Source of the DNA: Inquilinus sp. Marseille-Q2685
GTDB taxonomy: Bacteria; Pseudomonadota; Alphaproteobacteria; DSM-16000; Inquilinaceae
NCBI RefSeq assembly: GCF_916619195.1
Contig: NZ_CAKAKL010000015.1
Coordinates: 1-64,000 of the forward strand
Reading direction: 5' to 3'
Length of the DNA: 64,000 bases
Shown here piece by piece: positions 50,404-59,530 of the stretch (position 1 is its first letter; every line of letters begins with the position of its first letter). Below the pieces are notes generated by a model. That model worked only from the letters and a program-made list of their open reading frames with translations. It ran no database searches and had not been told where the DNA came from. The position numbers and the translations under genes were made by a program.

Positions 50404-52122
50404 TCACCGCATCCCGTATTGCGCGTCGTGCAGCCGGCGATAGAGGCCGCCGGCGGCGACCAGGTCGCGGTGCCTTCCCTGCTCGGCGATGCCGCTGGCG
50501 TCGACCACCACGATCCGGTCGGCGTCCTGGATGGTGGCCAGACGATGGGCGATCACCAGGGTGGTGCGGCCCTGCGACAGCTCGGCCAGAGACTGCTGGA
50601 TCGCCCGCTCGGTCTCGGTGTCGAGCGCCGAGGTCGCCTCGTCCAGGATCAGGATCGGCGGGTTCTTCAGGAACATGCGGGCGATCGCCAGGCGCTGCTT
50701 CTGGCCGCCCGACAGCTTCACCCCGCGCTCGCCGATCACCGTGTCCAGCCCGTCCGGCAGGCCGGCGACGACGCCGTCGAGCCGGGCGCGGCGCGCCGCC
50801 TCCATGATCTCGGCCTCGGTCGCGCCCAGCCTTCCATAGGCGATGTTCTCGCGGATCGTGCCGGCGAACAGGAACACATCCTGCTGCACCACGCCGATCT
50901 GCCGGCGCAGCGAGGCCATGGTCATGTCGCGGATGTCGATGCCGTCGATGGTGATGCGTCCGCCCTGGACCTCGTAGAAGCGCGGCAGCAGCGAGCAGAT
51001 CGTGGTCTTGCCGGCGCCCGACGGGCCGACGAAGGCCACCGTCTCGCCGGCCCGGATGGCCAGGTCGATGCCGCGCAGCACCGGCGTGCCGTCGCCATAG
51101 CCGAAGCTGACGCCCTCGTAGCGGATGTCGCCCTTGAGCGACGGGACCTCGACCGCGCCCGGCCGGTCGACGATGTCCGGCTCGGTGTCCAGGAGCTCGG
51201 TGTAGCGGCGGAAGCCGGCGATGCCCTTGGGATAGGTCTCGATCACCGAGTTGATCTTGTCGATCGGGCGGAAGAACACGTTGACCAGCAGCAGGAAGCC
51301 GACGAAGCCGCCCTCGCTGAGCCGGCCGGTCAGCACGAAATAGGCGCCGGCGATCATCACCACCATCTGGATCAGCCGCATGCTGAGATAGCTGAGCGAG
51401 GTGCTGGCCGCCATGATCCGGTAGGCGTCGAGCTTGGTGCGGCGGTAGTTCTGGTTGTCGTCCGCGAACAGGCGGCGCTCGTGCTCCTCATTGGCGAAGG
51501 CCTGGACCACGCGGATGCCGCCGACATTCTCCTCGATCCGGACGTTGAAGTTGCCGACCCGGCCGTAGAGCGCCTGCCAATTTCGGGTCATGCGGCCGCC
51601 GTAGCGGCTGGTCAGCCAGGCGGTCAGCGGCACGATCGCCGCGGTGATCAGCGCCAGCTCGAGATGGACCGTCAGCATCAGCGCGAAGGCGCCGATGAAG
51701 GTCATCACCGCGATGAACAGGTCCTCCGGCCCGTGATGCGCGACCTCACCGATCTCCTCCAGGTCCTTGGTCAGCCGGCCGACCAGATGGCCGGTCTTCT
51801 GGTTGTCGAAGAAGGAGAAGGACAGCTTCTGCAGATGGTCGAACGCCTTCCGCCGCATCTCGGTCTCGATGTTGATGCCGAGCATGTGGCCCCAATAGGT
51901 CACAACCGCCATCAGGCCGGTGTTGGCGACGTAGATCGCCAGCAGGCCGGCTGCGGCGAGCAGGATCAGCGGCCAGTCGCCGCTCGGCATCAGGCTGTCG
52001 ACGAACAGCTTCACCGCGATCGGGAAGCCGAGCTCGAGCAGGCCGGACACGATGGCGCAGCAGAAATCGAGCAGGAACAGCCCGCGATGCGGCCGGTAAT
52101 AGGCGAAGAAGCGTCTCAGCAT
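50404..52122 (-). CDS. ABC exporter, fused membrane and ATP-binding domains
   Basis: This 572-aa half-transporter has six N-terminal helices (residues 1-310) and a C-terminal ATPase with Walker A 'GPSGAGKTTICSLLPRFY' near residue 368, signature 'LSGGQKQRLAIARMF' near residue 465 and Walker B 'ILILDEATSALD' near residue 488. It resembles MsbA/lipid and multidrug exporters (ABCB type) and would act as a homodimer. It starts at ATG 52122, 14 bases after the DUF2585 gene stop, so the two form an operon. Confidence 0.93.
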   Translation of the reverse strand: MLRRFFAYYRPHRGLFLLDFCCAIVSGLLELGFPIAVKLFVDSLMPSGDWPLILLAAAGLLAIYVANTGLMAVVTYWGHMLGINIETEMRRKAFDHLQKLSFSFFDNQKTGHLVGRLTKDLEEIGEVAHHGPEDLFIAVMTFIGAFALMLTVHLELALITAAIVPLTAWLTSRYGGRMTRNWQALYGRVGNFNVRIEENVGGIRVVQAFANEEHERRLFADDNQNYRRTKLDAYRIMAASTSLSYLSMRLIQMVVMIAGAYFVLTGRLSEGGFVGFLLLVNVFFRPIDKINSVIETYPKGIAGFRRYTELLDTEPDIVDRPGAVEVPSLKGDIRYEGVSFGYGDGTPVLRGIDLAIRAGETVAFVGPSGAGKTTICSLLPRFYEVQGGRITIDGIDIRDMTMASLRRQIGVVQQDVFLFAGTIRENIAYGRLGATEAEIMEAARRARLDGVVAGLPDGLDTVIGERGVKLSGGQKQRLAIARMFLKNPPILILDEATSALDTETERAIQQSLAELSQGRTTLVIAHRLATIQDADRIVVVDASGIAEQGRHRDLVAAGGLYRRLHDAQYGMR

Positions 52123-52136
52123 CGGTCGTCTCGAAT

Positions 52137-52733
52137 TCAGCCGCCGGACTGCCAGACCCGGATCGAGTCGACGGGGTGCAGCAGCATCAGCACGTTCAGG
52201 GTCAGGTTGTCGCGGATCAGCCAGCCGGTCAGCAGCTCGAAGAACACCGCCAGCGCCACGGTCAGCCACACCGGCGCCCGCGCCGCGAAGACGAAGCCGG
52301 CGAGCATGAAGCCGATGTCGAAGACCGAGTTCAGGACGCTGTCGCCGGTGTAGCCCAGCGCGATCGTCGCCTCGCGGTAGCGGTCGATCACCATTGGGCT
52401 GTTCTCGGCGATCTCCCAGGCCGCCTCGACGGCGATGGCCAGCAGAGCCCGGGCGCCGAGCGGCAGGCGACGGGCAAGCAGCCAGGTCAGCCCGAAGAAC
52501 AGGAAGCCGTGGATGATGTGCGACGGCGTGTACCAGTCGGCGATGTGCTGCGAGTTGTCGGCGCTCATCACATCCGGCGCCCACAGCTTGACCGTGCCGC
52601 AGGCGCAGATCGGCACCCGGCCCATGGCCAGCAGGATCGCCGCCGTCGCCGCCACCATGCCGAGACCGAGCAGGAGGGTGATGCGCCACGCCGGCCCGGC
52701 CGGCCGCACCGCCTTGGAGAGTCCGTTCACCAT
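52137..52733 (-). CDS. DUF2585 (UPF0314) family membrane protein
   Basis: This 198-aa protein has about five hydrophobic segments and the family marks '[20 protein letters not shown]' near residue 43, '[20 protein letters not shown]' near residue 66 and '[20 protein letters not shown]' near residue 102. The function of this alphaproteobacterial family is unknown. It precedes the ABC exporter gene by 14 bases, so the two are probably cotranscribed. Confidence 0.92.
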   Translation of the reverse strand: MVNGLSKAVRPAGPAWRITLLLGLGMVAATAAILLAMGRVPICACGTVKLWAPDVMSADNSQHIADWYTPSHIIHGFLFFGLTWLLARRLPLGARALLAIAVEAAWEIAENSPMVIDRYREATIALGYTGDSVLNSVFDIGFMLAGFVFAARAPVWLTVALAVFFELLTGWLIRDNLTLNVLMLLHPVDSIRVWQSGG

Positions 52734-52832
52734 GAGCGCAGTCCTAGCACGGCCGGAAGCCTGCGAAGCATTCGCAGACGTCGGGACGACGCGCCGGATT
52801 CGGCATGGCGGGGCGGATCACGGCGGGACGGA

Positions 52833-54278
52833 TCAGAGATACGGCGAGGCCAGCCACACCGTCCGGTTGCGCAGCCGGGTCAGGAACGGCCGGGCCCGCA
52901 GCGTCGCCAGCGTCTCCGGCCGGGCCGAGGCGATGCGCTGCCGGATGGCGGCGTCGACCGCGCCGGCCACGCCGCGGTCGTAGATCTCGACATCCAGCTC
53001 GAAGTTGAGCCGCAGGCTGCGCGAATCGAGGTTGGAGGAGCCGATCAGCGCCCAGGCGCCGTCCACCGCCATCAGCTTGGAATGGTCGAAGGGGCCGGTC
53101 GCCCGCCACACCCGGCAGCCGGGCCGCAGCACCTGGTCGAGCTGCGCCGTCATGGCGGCGTCGACCAGCGCCAGGTTGTTCACGCTGGGGATGACGATGT
53201 CGACCTCGACCCCGCGCTGCGCCGCGATGGCCAGGGCGCTGGTCAGCGGCAGGTCGGGCAGGAAATAGGGCGAGCAGATGAGGATCGAGCGCTGCGCCAC
53301 GGCGATCGCGCCCATCACCAGGCTGTGGTTCGAGCCGAGGGTGACGTCCGGCCCGGACAGGATGGCCCGGGCCAGCACCGACGGCGCCGGCTGCGGCTGC
53401 GGCAGCGACTGCCAGGCGCGGCCGTGCAGCCGCTCGCCCGTGGTGAAGCGCCAGTCCTGGACGAAGGCGGCCAGCAGGCTCTGCACCATCGGGCCGCAGA
53501 TCCGGGCATGGCTGTCGCGGGCCGGCGGCCCGTCGGCATGGGCGGTGGAGAACTGGGCCCGGATGTTCATGCCGCCGGTGAAGGCGGTCTCGCCGTCGAC
53601 CACCAGCAGCTTGCGGTGGCAGCGCAGATTGGCATAGGGCAGCTTCAGGCCGATCACGTTGCCCATGAAGCGGGCCGTCCGGACGCCGCCGTCGCGCAGC
53701 AGGCCGACGATCTGGGGCCGCGAATAGCGCGCCCCGATGGCATCGATCAGCACCCGCACCTGGACGCCGCGCCGGGCGGCCTCGATCAGCGCCCCGGCGA
53801 TCTCCCGCCCGACCGCGTCATTGTCGAAGATGTAGCTCTGCAGCGCGATCGAGGACCGGGCGCCGCGGATCGCCTCCAGCATCGCCGGATAGGCCTCGTC
53901 GCCGCCCTGCAGCAGCCGCAGGTCGTTGCCCGGGGTCACCGGGAAGGGTGAGACCCGGTCGCCGAGGCGCTGCAGCGAGGCGAATTGCGGCGCCGAGGCC
54001 GCCGCCACGTCGATCGCCGGGCCTGTCTCCCGGTCGTCCATGCCGGCGCCCGACCGCCGCCGCCGGCGCGCGATCGCGGCGCGGCGCACCCGGTTGACGC
54101 CCAGCACCAGATAGATCAGGGCCCCGAGGATCGGGTTCAGCACGATCACGCCGACCCAGCCGGTGGCGGCGCGCACGTCGTCCTTGGTCATGATCGCATG
54201 GATGGCGCCGGCGATGCCGAGCACGAGGCTGGCCGCCAGCACGATGTCGGACCAGTACGTCGTCCAGAAGCCGCTCAT
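52833..54278 (-). CDS. cls: Cardiolipin synthase (phospholipase D family)
   Basis: This 481-aa inner-membrane enzyme makes cardiolipin from two phosphatidylglycerols. It has two N-terminal helices (residues about 8-60) and two HKD motifs: HxKxxxxD in 'CHRKLLVVDGETAFTGGMN' near residue 218, and 'FDHSKLMAVDGAWALIGSSN' near residue 395. The start ATG 54278 precedes the first helix. It is divergent from the GntR gene. Related Cls proteins in the cell may act on other phospholipids. Confidence 0.93.
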   Translation of the reverse strand: MSGFWTTYWSDIVLAASLVLGIAGAIHAIMTKDDVRAATGWVGVIVLNPILGALIYLVLGVNRVRRAAIARRRRRSGAGMDDRETGPAIDVAAASAPQFASLQRLGDRVSPFPVTPGNDLRLLQGGDEAYPAMLEAIRGARSSIALQSYIFDNDAVGREIAGALIEAARRGVQVRVLIDAIGARYSRPQIVGLLRDGGVRTARFMGNVIGLKLPYANLRCHRKLLVVDGETAFTGGMNIRAQFSTAHADGPPARDSHARICGPMVQSLLAAFVQDWRFTTGERLHGRAWQSLPQPQPAPSVLARAILSGPDVTLGSNHSLVMGAIAVAQRSILICSPYFLPDLPLTSALAIAAQRGVEVDIVIPSVNNLALVDAAMTAQLDQVLRPGCRVWRATGPFDHSKLMAVDGAWALIGSSNLDSRSLRLNFELDVEIYDRGVAGAVDAAIRQRIASARPETLATLRARPFLTRLRNRTVWLASPYL

Positions 54279-54426
54279 GCCGTCCACGGGTCGGTTGCTC
54301 CGCCACACCCCTGCCAGGACCAGGGAATCCCGGCAAGGACCGGCAGGCGACATCCGCAGCATAGCGGTCCTCCGACGTCGGTCGAACCGGCACGGCGGGG
54401 TTGATGCGACGTCGATTCTCCTATAT

Positions 54427-54446
54427 TTTGGATCCATGGATCCAAA
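54427..54446. promoter_or_regulatory. 20-bp perfect palindrome over the gntR start codon
   Basis: TTTGGATCCATGGATCCAAA is its own reverse complement and contains the start codon ATG 54436 at its centre. It consists of two overlapping TGGATCCA units. It is the obvious autoregulatory operator of the GntR regulator, and lies 148 bases from the divergent cls start. Confidence 0.75.
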
Positions 54447-55053
54447 TTCGATTGCCGATGCGCTGCGGCTAGACATCGAGGCGCGCCTTCTGCCGCCGGA
54501 CACGGTGCTGCGCCAGGAGAGCCTGGCGGAACGATTCGGGGTCAGCCGCCAGCCGGTGCGGCAGGCGCTGGACCGGCTGCTGGCCGAAGGGCTGGTGGTG
54601 CGCCGGTCCGACCGCAGCCTGGCCGTCGCCGGCCTGTCGGCGGGGGAGAGCCGCGATCTGGCCGCCCTGCGCGTCCTGGTCGAGGGCGAGGCCCTGCGCC
54701 TGTCGCTGCCGCGGCTGGAGCCGCGCGAGCTGCGCCGGGCCGCGCGGCTGGCCGGGGACCTGGCCGAGGAAGAGGATCCGGCGGTGATCGAGGAGCTGGA
54801 CGTCGCCTTCCACGCCGTCCTGTACGGCGCCTGCGGCAACGCCCGCATGCTGCGCCTGATCGATTCGCTGCGGCGGGAAGGACGGCGCGCCTATGCGCTG
54901 CAGCCCCCCGGCTCCGCCTTCCGTGCCGCAATGGCGGCGCAGCACGAGACCATCCTCGCCGCCTGCCGGGCCGGCGACGCCGCCGCCGCGGTCGCCGCCC
55001 TGGCCGTCCATCTGCAGACGGCAGCCGATCCGCAACCAGGAGAGACCTCATGA
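54436..55053 (+). CDS. GntR family regulator (FadR subfamily)
   Basis: This 205-aa regulator has the GntR winged helix 'LAERFGVSRQPVRQALDRLL' at residues about 31-50 and an FCD-type C-terminal helical domain with 'EELDVAFHAVLYGACGNARM' near residue 117 and 'MAAQHETILAACRAGD' near residue 172. Three histidines in FCD usually bind a metal or an organic acid. It ends by ATGA overlap with the OsmC-like gene. It begins inside a palindrome, so strong self-repression is expected. Confidence 0.93.
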   Translation: MDPNSIADALRLDIEARLLPPDTVLRQESLAERFGVSRQPVRQALDRLLAEGLVVRRSDRSLAVAGLSAGESRDLAALRVLVEGEALRLSLPRLEPRELRRAARLAGDLAEEEDPAVIEELDVAFHAVLYGACGNARMLRLIDSLRREGRRAYALQPPGSAFRAAMAAQHETILAACRAGDAAAAVAALAVHLQTAADPQPGETS

Positions 55054-55511
55054 GCCACTACCAGGCCACGGTGCTGTGGCAGCGCCCGCCGGACGTCGCC
55101 TTCACCGACAGCCGCTACAGCCGGGCGCATCTCTGGCGATTCGACGGCGGCGTCGAGGTGCCGGCCTCGGCCTCGCCGCATATCGTGCCCCCGCCCTTCT
55201 CGGCCCCCGAGGCGGTCGATCCGGAGGAGGCCTATGTCGCCGCCCTGGCGAGCTGCCACATGCTGACCTTCCTGTCGATCGCGGCCAAGCGCGGCTTCGC
55301 TGTCGACCGGTACAGCGACACGGCGGAGGGGGTGATGGAGAAGAACGCCGAGGGCCGGCTGGCGGTCACCCGGGTGGTGCTGAACCCCCGCGTGACCTAT
55401 GCCGGACCGGCACCGGACCGGGCCGCGGAGGAGGCCCTGCACCACGCCGCCCATGAGCAATGCTTCCTGGCCAATTCGGTGAAGACCACCGTCGAGACCC
55501 GGCTGGGCTGA
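55050..55511 (+). CDS. OsmC family peroxidase
   Basis: This 153-aa protein is an OsmC-type thiol peroxidase against organic hydroperoxides. The two catalytic cysteines are in 'ALASCHMLTFLSIAAKRGF' near residue 70 and 'HEQCFLANSVKTTVETRLG' near residue 136, and the general fold is of standard length. It is coupled to the GntR regulator by an ATGA overlap. Regulation by GntR rather than OhrR/MarR is not the usual pairing. Confidence 0.92.
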   Translation: MSHYQATVLWQRPPDVAFTDSRYSRAHLWRFDGGVEVPASASPHIVPPPFSAPEAVDPEEAYVAALASCHMLTFLSIAAKRGFAVDRYSDTAEGVMEKNAEGRLAVTRVVLNPRVTYAGPAPDRAAEEALHHAAHEQCFLANSVKTTVETRLG

Positions 55512-56005
55512 CGCTTCCACACCATCGCGGCCGGCCCGGGGGCGTCCCGGGCCGTCGGGCCGGCGGCGAAGGACATCCGGTCATGACATACGATTATATG
55601 CATTCGATGCATAGGGACCATGCAAAAAGCGCAATCAAAAGAAAGCTCACTCCTCAGAACTGAAATTTAGTTCCAACTCATGGACCATTTGAGAGTTGCA
55701 GAGCGCTCCCCATTCGCCGGCGACAACGAAACAACTCCATATCTGGAAATTTCCATCCGTTCTCTGTCATCCGCGAAATCATTTCGGCGAAATATGAAAT
55801 AATATTGCTTATTTTAGAAATATTAAAATCAATAGTCGAAATTTCATAATGAAAAATCTTAAATAAATTCTTCATACTAAGAAGAGTCTCCGGCATCGTC
55901 ATGATCCTTTAAGTTGTTTGTAAACGACGATTTTGTGATCGTAGGCCGATAGCGGCGCCGTGCGCCGGCAGCCGATACTGGAACACGCGATAGCGGAGAA
56001 CGAAT
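55512..56005. other. AT-rich gap of 494 bases upstream of the second RTX gene
   Basis: GC drops to around 40% between 55.6 and 55.93 kb (for example AATATTGCTTATTTTAGAAA), the lowest in the window. The only frame of any length is a minus-strand one at 55678-55902, listed separately. No terminator was identified. The final 90 bases before the RTX start are GC-rich again. It could include the RTX promoter or acquired DNA. Confidence 0.5.
55678..55902 (-). CDS. Dubious short ORF in AT-rich gap
   Basis: The frame would encode 74 aa: an N-terminal 'MTMPETLLSMKNLFKIFHYE' and an Ile/Ser-rich middle (ISTIDFNISKISNIISYFAE), then a basic end. An AAAGGA sequence lies a few bases before the second ATG. 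There is no recognisable domain, and its AT-rich codons differ from every neighbour, so it may be a remnant of acquired DNA or a chance ORF. Confidence 0.3.
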   Translation of the reverse strand: MTMPETLLSMKNLFKIFHYEISTIDFNISKISNIISYFAEMISRMTENGWKFPDMELFRCRRRMGSALQLSNGP

Positions 56006-58036
56006 ATGGCATTGTCACTTGAGCTCCTTGGGCTGCTGGGCATCAATCTGGAGGACACCGACGACGAGGTGCTGACCGGTGGCAACATCATCGATGTGCT
56101 GAGCGGCGGTGCCGGTAACGACGTCATCGAGGGCAAGGGCGGCGCCGACGTCATCAGCGGCGGCGACGGCATCGACACGCTGAGCTACGAGACCTCGCCG
56201 GCGGCGGTGCGGGTCAGCCTGGTGCCCGGCCTGCTCGGCCTGATCAGCCTGAACAACGGCGGCGACGCCACCGGCGACCTGGTCAGCATCGGCTTCGAGA
56301 ACGTCGTCGGTTCGGCCTTCGCCGACACCATCACCGGCAACGACACGGGCAACACCCTTGCCGGGCTCGCAGGGGACGACACCCTCGACGGCGGTGCCGG
56401 CAACGACCTCCTCATCGGCGGCGCCGGGGCCGACCGGCTGGAGGGCGGCACGGGCGTCGACACCGCGAACTACAGCGAGTCGGGTGCCAGGGTGACCGTC
56501 GACCTGGCGGCCGGGACGGGCGCCGGCGGCGATGCCGAGAACGACACGCTGCTCAACATCGAGAACGTGGTCGGGTCGCGCTTCAACGACATCCTGGTCG
56601 GCAGCACCGCCGACAACGCGCTGAGCGGCGGGGCCGGCGACGACACCATCACCGGCGGCGCCGGGAAGGACGCGATCGACGGCGGCACCGGCTCCGACAC
56701 GGCGAACTACTCGACCTCGAACGCGGCGGTCACCGTCAACCTGGCGACCGGCATCAACACCGGCGGCCATGCCTCCGGCGACGTGCTGACGGCGATCGAG
56801 AACCTGACCGGCAGCCTGTTCGACGACAGGCTGACCGGCAGCGACGGCGCCAACATCCTGAACGGCTACCGCGGCACCGATATCCTGGTGGGAGGCGGCG
56901 GCAACGACACCCTCATCGGTGGTGTCGGCGCGGACAGCCTGGACGGCGGCACCGGCGTCGACACCGCCTACTACTCGAACTCCACGGCCGCGGTATCCGT
57001 CAACCTCGCGACCAACGTCAACACCGGCGGCGAAGCCTCCGGCGACTCGATCACCAATGTCGAGAACGTCGTCGGATCGTCCTTCAACGACACCCTCACC
57101 GGCGATTTCCGCGAGAATGTCCTGACCGGCCTGGCCGGCAACGACGTCCTCAGCGGCGGCGCGGCCAACGACATCCTCGCCGGCGGGACCGGGGCGGATG
57201 TGCTGAACGGCGGAGCGGGTATCGACACGGCGACCTATGAGAGTTCGTCGGCCGCGGTGTCCGTCAACCTGGCCACCGGCACCGGCACGGGCGGCGATGC
57301 CCAGGGCGACACGCTGACCGGCATCGAGAAGGTCGTCGGCTCGTCCTTCGCCGACACCCTGACCGGCAACAGCGGTTACAACGACCTGCGCGGCGGCAGC
57401 GGCAACGACGTGATCAATGCCGGCGACGGCACCGACGACCTGCGCGGCGGCGGCGGGGCCGACACGCTGAACGGCGGCAACGGGTTCGACACCGCCTACT
57501 ACTACGAGAGCAACGCCGGCGTGACCGTGAACCTGACCACCGGCCAGGGCTTCGGCGGCCATGCCCAGGGCGACCTGCTGATCGACGTCGAGGCGGTCGC
57601 CGGATCGCAGTTCAACGACACTCTCACCGGCACCGCCGGGCACAATATCCTGCGCGGTTATGCCGGCGACGACGTGCTGCGCGGTGGCGGCGGCCAGGAC
57701 ACGCTGTACGGTGACGCGGGGGCGGACAAGTTCGTCTTCACCGCGACCAGCGACAGCAACACCGTCACCGGCGTGGACGTGATCGCCGACTTCGGCCAGG
57801 ACCAGGCCGACAAGATCGACCTGGCGGGGATCGACGCCAACACCGGCGTCGCCGGCGACCAGGCCTTCACCTTCATCGGCACGTCCGCCTTCAGCGGCGC
57901 GGCCGGGCAGCTGCGCTTCGAGACGACCGCCGACGGGACCGTCATCCAGGGCGACGTCAACGGCGACAAGGTGATCGACCTGCAGATCCTGGCCGACGGC
58001 TCGGTCAGCTTCACCGCAAGCGACTTCGTCCTGTAA
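56006..58036 (+). CDS. RTX-type calcium-binding protein, putative type I secretion substrate
   Basis: This 676-aa protein repeats the architecture of the first RTX protein: GGxGxDxLx nonapeptides in blocks, separated by six spacers of the type '[21 protein letters not shown]' (one over; core [15 protein letters not shown]). Its N-terminus [20 protein letters not shown] is specific to it. The last 100 residues ([20 protein letters not shown]) are a serralysin-type C-terminal domain ending in TASDFVL, a type I secretion signal. No signal peptide is present. The start ATG 56006 follows GGAG at about 12 bases. It is followed by a strong terminator. Confidence 0.9.
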   Translation: MALSLELLGLLGINLEDTDDEVLTGGNIIDVLSGGAGNDVIEGKGGADVISGGDGIDTLSYETSPAAVRVSLVPGLLGLISLNNGGDATGDLVSIGFENVVGSAFADTITGNDTGNTLAGLAGDDTLDGGAGNDLLIGGAGADRLEGGTGVDTANYSESGARVTVDLAAGTGAGGDAENDTLLNIENVVGSRFNDILVGSTADNALSGGAGDDTITGGAGKDAIDGGTGSDTANYSTSNAAVTVNLATGINTGGHASGDVLTAIENLTGSLFDDRLTGSDGANILNGYRGTDILVGGGGNDTLIGGVGADSLDGGTGVDTAYYSNSTAAVSVNLATNVNTGGEASGDSITNVENVVGSSFNDTLTGDFRENVLTGLAGNDVLSGGAANDILAGGTGADVLNGGAGIDTATYESSSAAVSVNLATGTGTGGDAQGDTLTGIEKVVGSSFADTLTGNSGYNDLRGGSGNDVINAGDGTDDLRGGGGADTLNGGNGFDTAYYYESNAGVTVNLTTGQGFGGHAQGDLLIDVEAVAGSQFNDTLTGTAGHNILRGYAGDDVLRGGGGQDTLYGDAGADKFVFTATSDSNTVTGVDVIADFGQDQADKIDLAGIDANTGVAGDQAFTFIGTSAFSGAAGQLRFETTADGTVIQGDVNGDKVIDLQILADGSVSFTASDFVL

Positions 58037-58057
58037 GCGAAGCGAATCGCGTGTTCG

Positions 58058-58085
58058 GGGCCGCCCTTCGGGGCGGCCCTTTTTT
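58058..58085 (+). terminator. Rho-independent terminator with TTCG tetraloop
   Basis: GGGCCGCCC (58058-58066) pairs exactly with GGGCGGCCC (58071-58079) around the stable tetraloop TTCG, then TTTTTT (58080-58085). This is the clearest terminator in the window and ends RTX transcription. Its T-run touches the stop codon of the convergent FGGY kinase gene. Confidence 0.9.
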
Positions 58086-59530
58086 CATTCCGCCCCTTCG
58101 GCGGCGCGGCGCCGGGCCTCCTCGGTGGCCCGGCGGAACCGGTCGAGGCGCCGCACGGCCCGGGCCGCGCGGTCCGGCCGCGGCGCGTGCACGGCGCCGA
58201 CCGCATCCGGCGGCACCGGCCAGCCCAGCGCCGCCGCGGCGATGCGGTAGCCGCCCATCGCCGTGGTCGCCGTCGGCAGGTCGGCGCATTCGACAAGGCG
58301 CCCGGTCGCGTCGGCGATCAGCTGCGGCCAGATCCGGCTGGCGCCGCCGCCGCCGGTCAGCCGGATCGGCCCGGGCATCGCCGCCATCGCGTCGAGATTG
58401 TTGCGCAGCGCCAGCGCCACCCCTTCCAGCACCGCATAGTGCAAGGCGCCGCGGCCCTGGGCGATGTCGAGATCGAGCAGGGCGCCGCGCAACGCCAGAT
58501 CGACGAAGGGCGACCGCTCGCCCTTCAGATAGGGCAGGAACAGCGTCTCCGGCAGCGCCGCGTCGGCGGCCTCCGCCTCGGCATCCAGCACCGCGAGCTC
58601 GGCGCCGGCGATCCGGCCGAACCAGCCGGCAGCGTCGCCGGCGGTCAGCAGCGGCGCGATCTCGATCGCCCAGCCGGCGCGCGGATGCGCCAGGGTGGTG
58701 AAGGGGCGCGGCAGCGCCGCGGGGTCGAGCGGCCGGCTGCGCGCGACCCAGCCGCTGGTGCCGAGATAGACATGGAGCTGGCCGTCGGCCGCCGCGCCGA
58801 TCGTCGAGGCCGCGGCGTCGCCGCAGCCGTTCACCACCGGGCAGCCCGGCGGCAGGCCGAGCGCCCGCGCGGCAAGGGGCAGCAACTCCCCGATCACCGC
58901 ATCCGCCGGCAGGATCGGCGGCAGCAGGGCGGGGTCGAGGCCGACGGCCTCCACCAGCGGCGCCGACCACTCGCGCCGGGCGATATCCATCAGCCCGACG
59001 GTGGTGCCGGCCGCCGGGTCGGTGGCGATCCGCCCGGTCAGGCGCAGCGCCAGATGGTCCTTGGCGCCCGGCAGGATGGTCGCGACCCGCCGCGCCGCCT
59101 CGGGCTCCGCCTGCTGCAGCCAGCGGAACTTGGCGACCGTGTTCAGCGGCCCGGGCGCGTTGCCCAGCACCGCCGGGGCGCCTGCCGCCAGCAGCCGGTC
59201 GCGAATCGCCGGGAACACGGCGCCGCTGCGGCCGTCGCTGTACAGCAGCGCCGGCCGGACCGGGCGCCCCTCGGCGTCGAGCGGCACCAGGTTCTCCATG
59301 GTGCCGACCAGCGCGATCGCCCGCACCGACTCGCGCAGCGCCGCCGGCAGGGCGGCGCAGGCGGTGGCGGCGGCGGTCCACCAATCCTCCGGGTCCTGCT
59401 CCTGCCCGCCGCCGGGACTCGCCCGGGTCGGATGGCGGGCTTCGACCTGCCGGGCCGGCCGGCCGTCCTCGCCGAAGGCCACCAGCTTCAGCGCCGTGGT
59501 GCCGAGGTCGAAGACCAGAAGGATGCTCAT
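58085..59530 (-). CDS. FGGY-family carbohydrate kinase (xylulokinase-like)
   Basis: This 481-aa kinase has 'LLVFDLGTTALKLVAFGEDG' near residue 4 (phosphate-binding, DLGTT), 'PGAKDHLALRLTGRIATDPA' near residue 152, 'NGCGDAAASTIGAAADGQLH' near residue 233 and 'RLTGGGGASRIWPQLIADAT' near residue 398. These are typical of xylulose/ribulose-kinase relatives. It starts at ATG 59530, overlapping the end of the permease gene by ATGA. It is the third gene of a binding-protein/permease/kinase operon. The sugar is likely a pentose or pentitol, by family only. Confidence 0.91.
   Translation of the reverse strand: MSILLVFDLGTTALKLVAFGEDGRPARQVEARHPTRASPGGGQEQDPEDWWTAAATACAALPAALRESVRAIALVGTMENLVPLDAEGRPVRPALLYSDGRSGAVFPAIRDRLLAAGAPAVLGNAPGPLNTVAKFRWLQQAEPEAARRVATILPGAKDHLALRLTGRIATDPAAGTTVGLMDIARREWSAPLVEAVGLDPALLPPILPADAVIGELLPLAARALGLPPGCPVVNGCGDAAASTIGAAADGQLHVYLGTSGWVARSRPLDPAALPRPFTTLAHPRAGWAIEIAPLLTAGDAAGWFGRIAGAELAVLDAEAEAADAALPETLFLPYLKGERSPFVDLALRGALLDLDIAQGRGALHYAVLEGVALALRNNLDAMAAMPGPIRLTGGGGASRIWPQLIADATGRLVECADLPTATTAMGGYRIAAAALGWPVPPDAVGAVHAPRPDRAARAVRRLDRFRRATEEARRRAAEGAE

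Noticed and set aside
56015-57643. Long minus-strand open frame (about 542 codons) opposite the second RTX gene
   Set aside because: Same shadow effect; its translation is periodic Val/Ala/Gly derived from the nonapeptide repeats.
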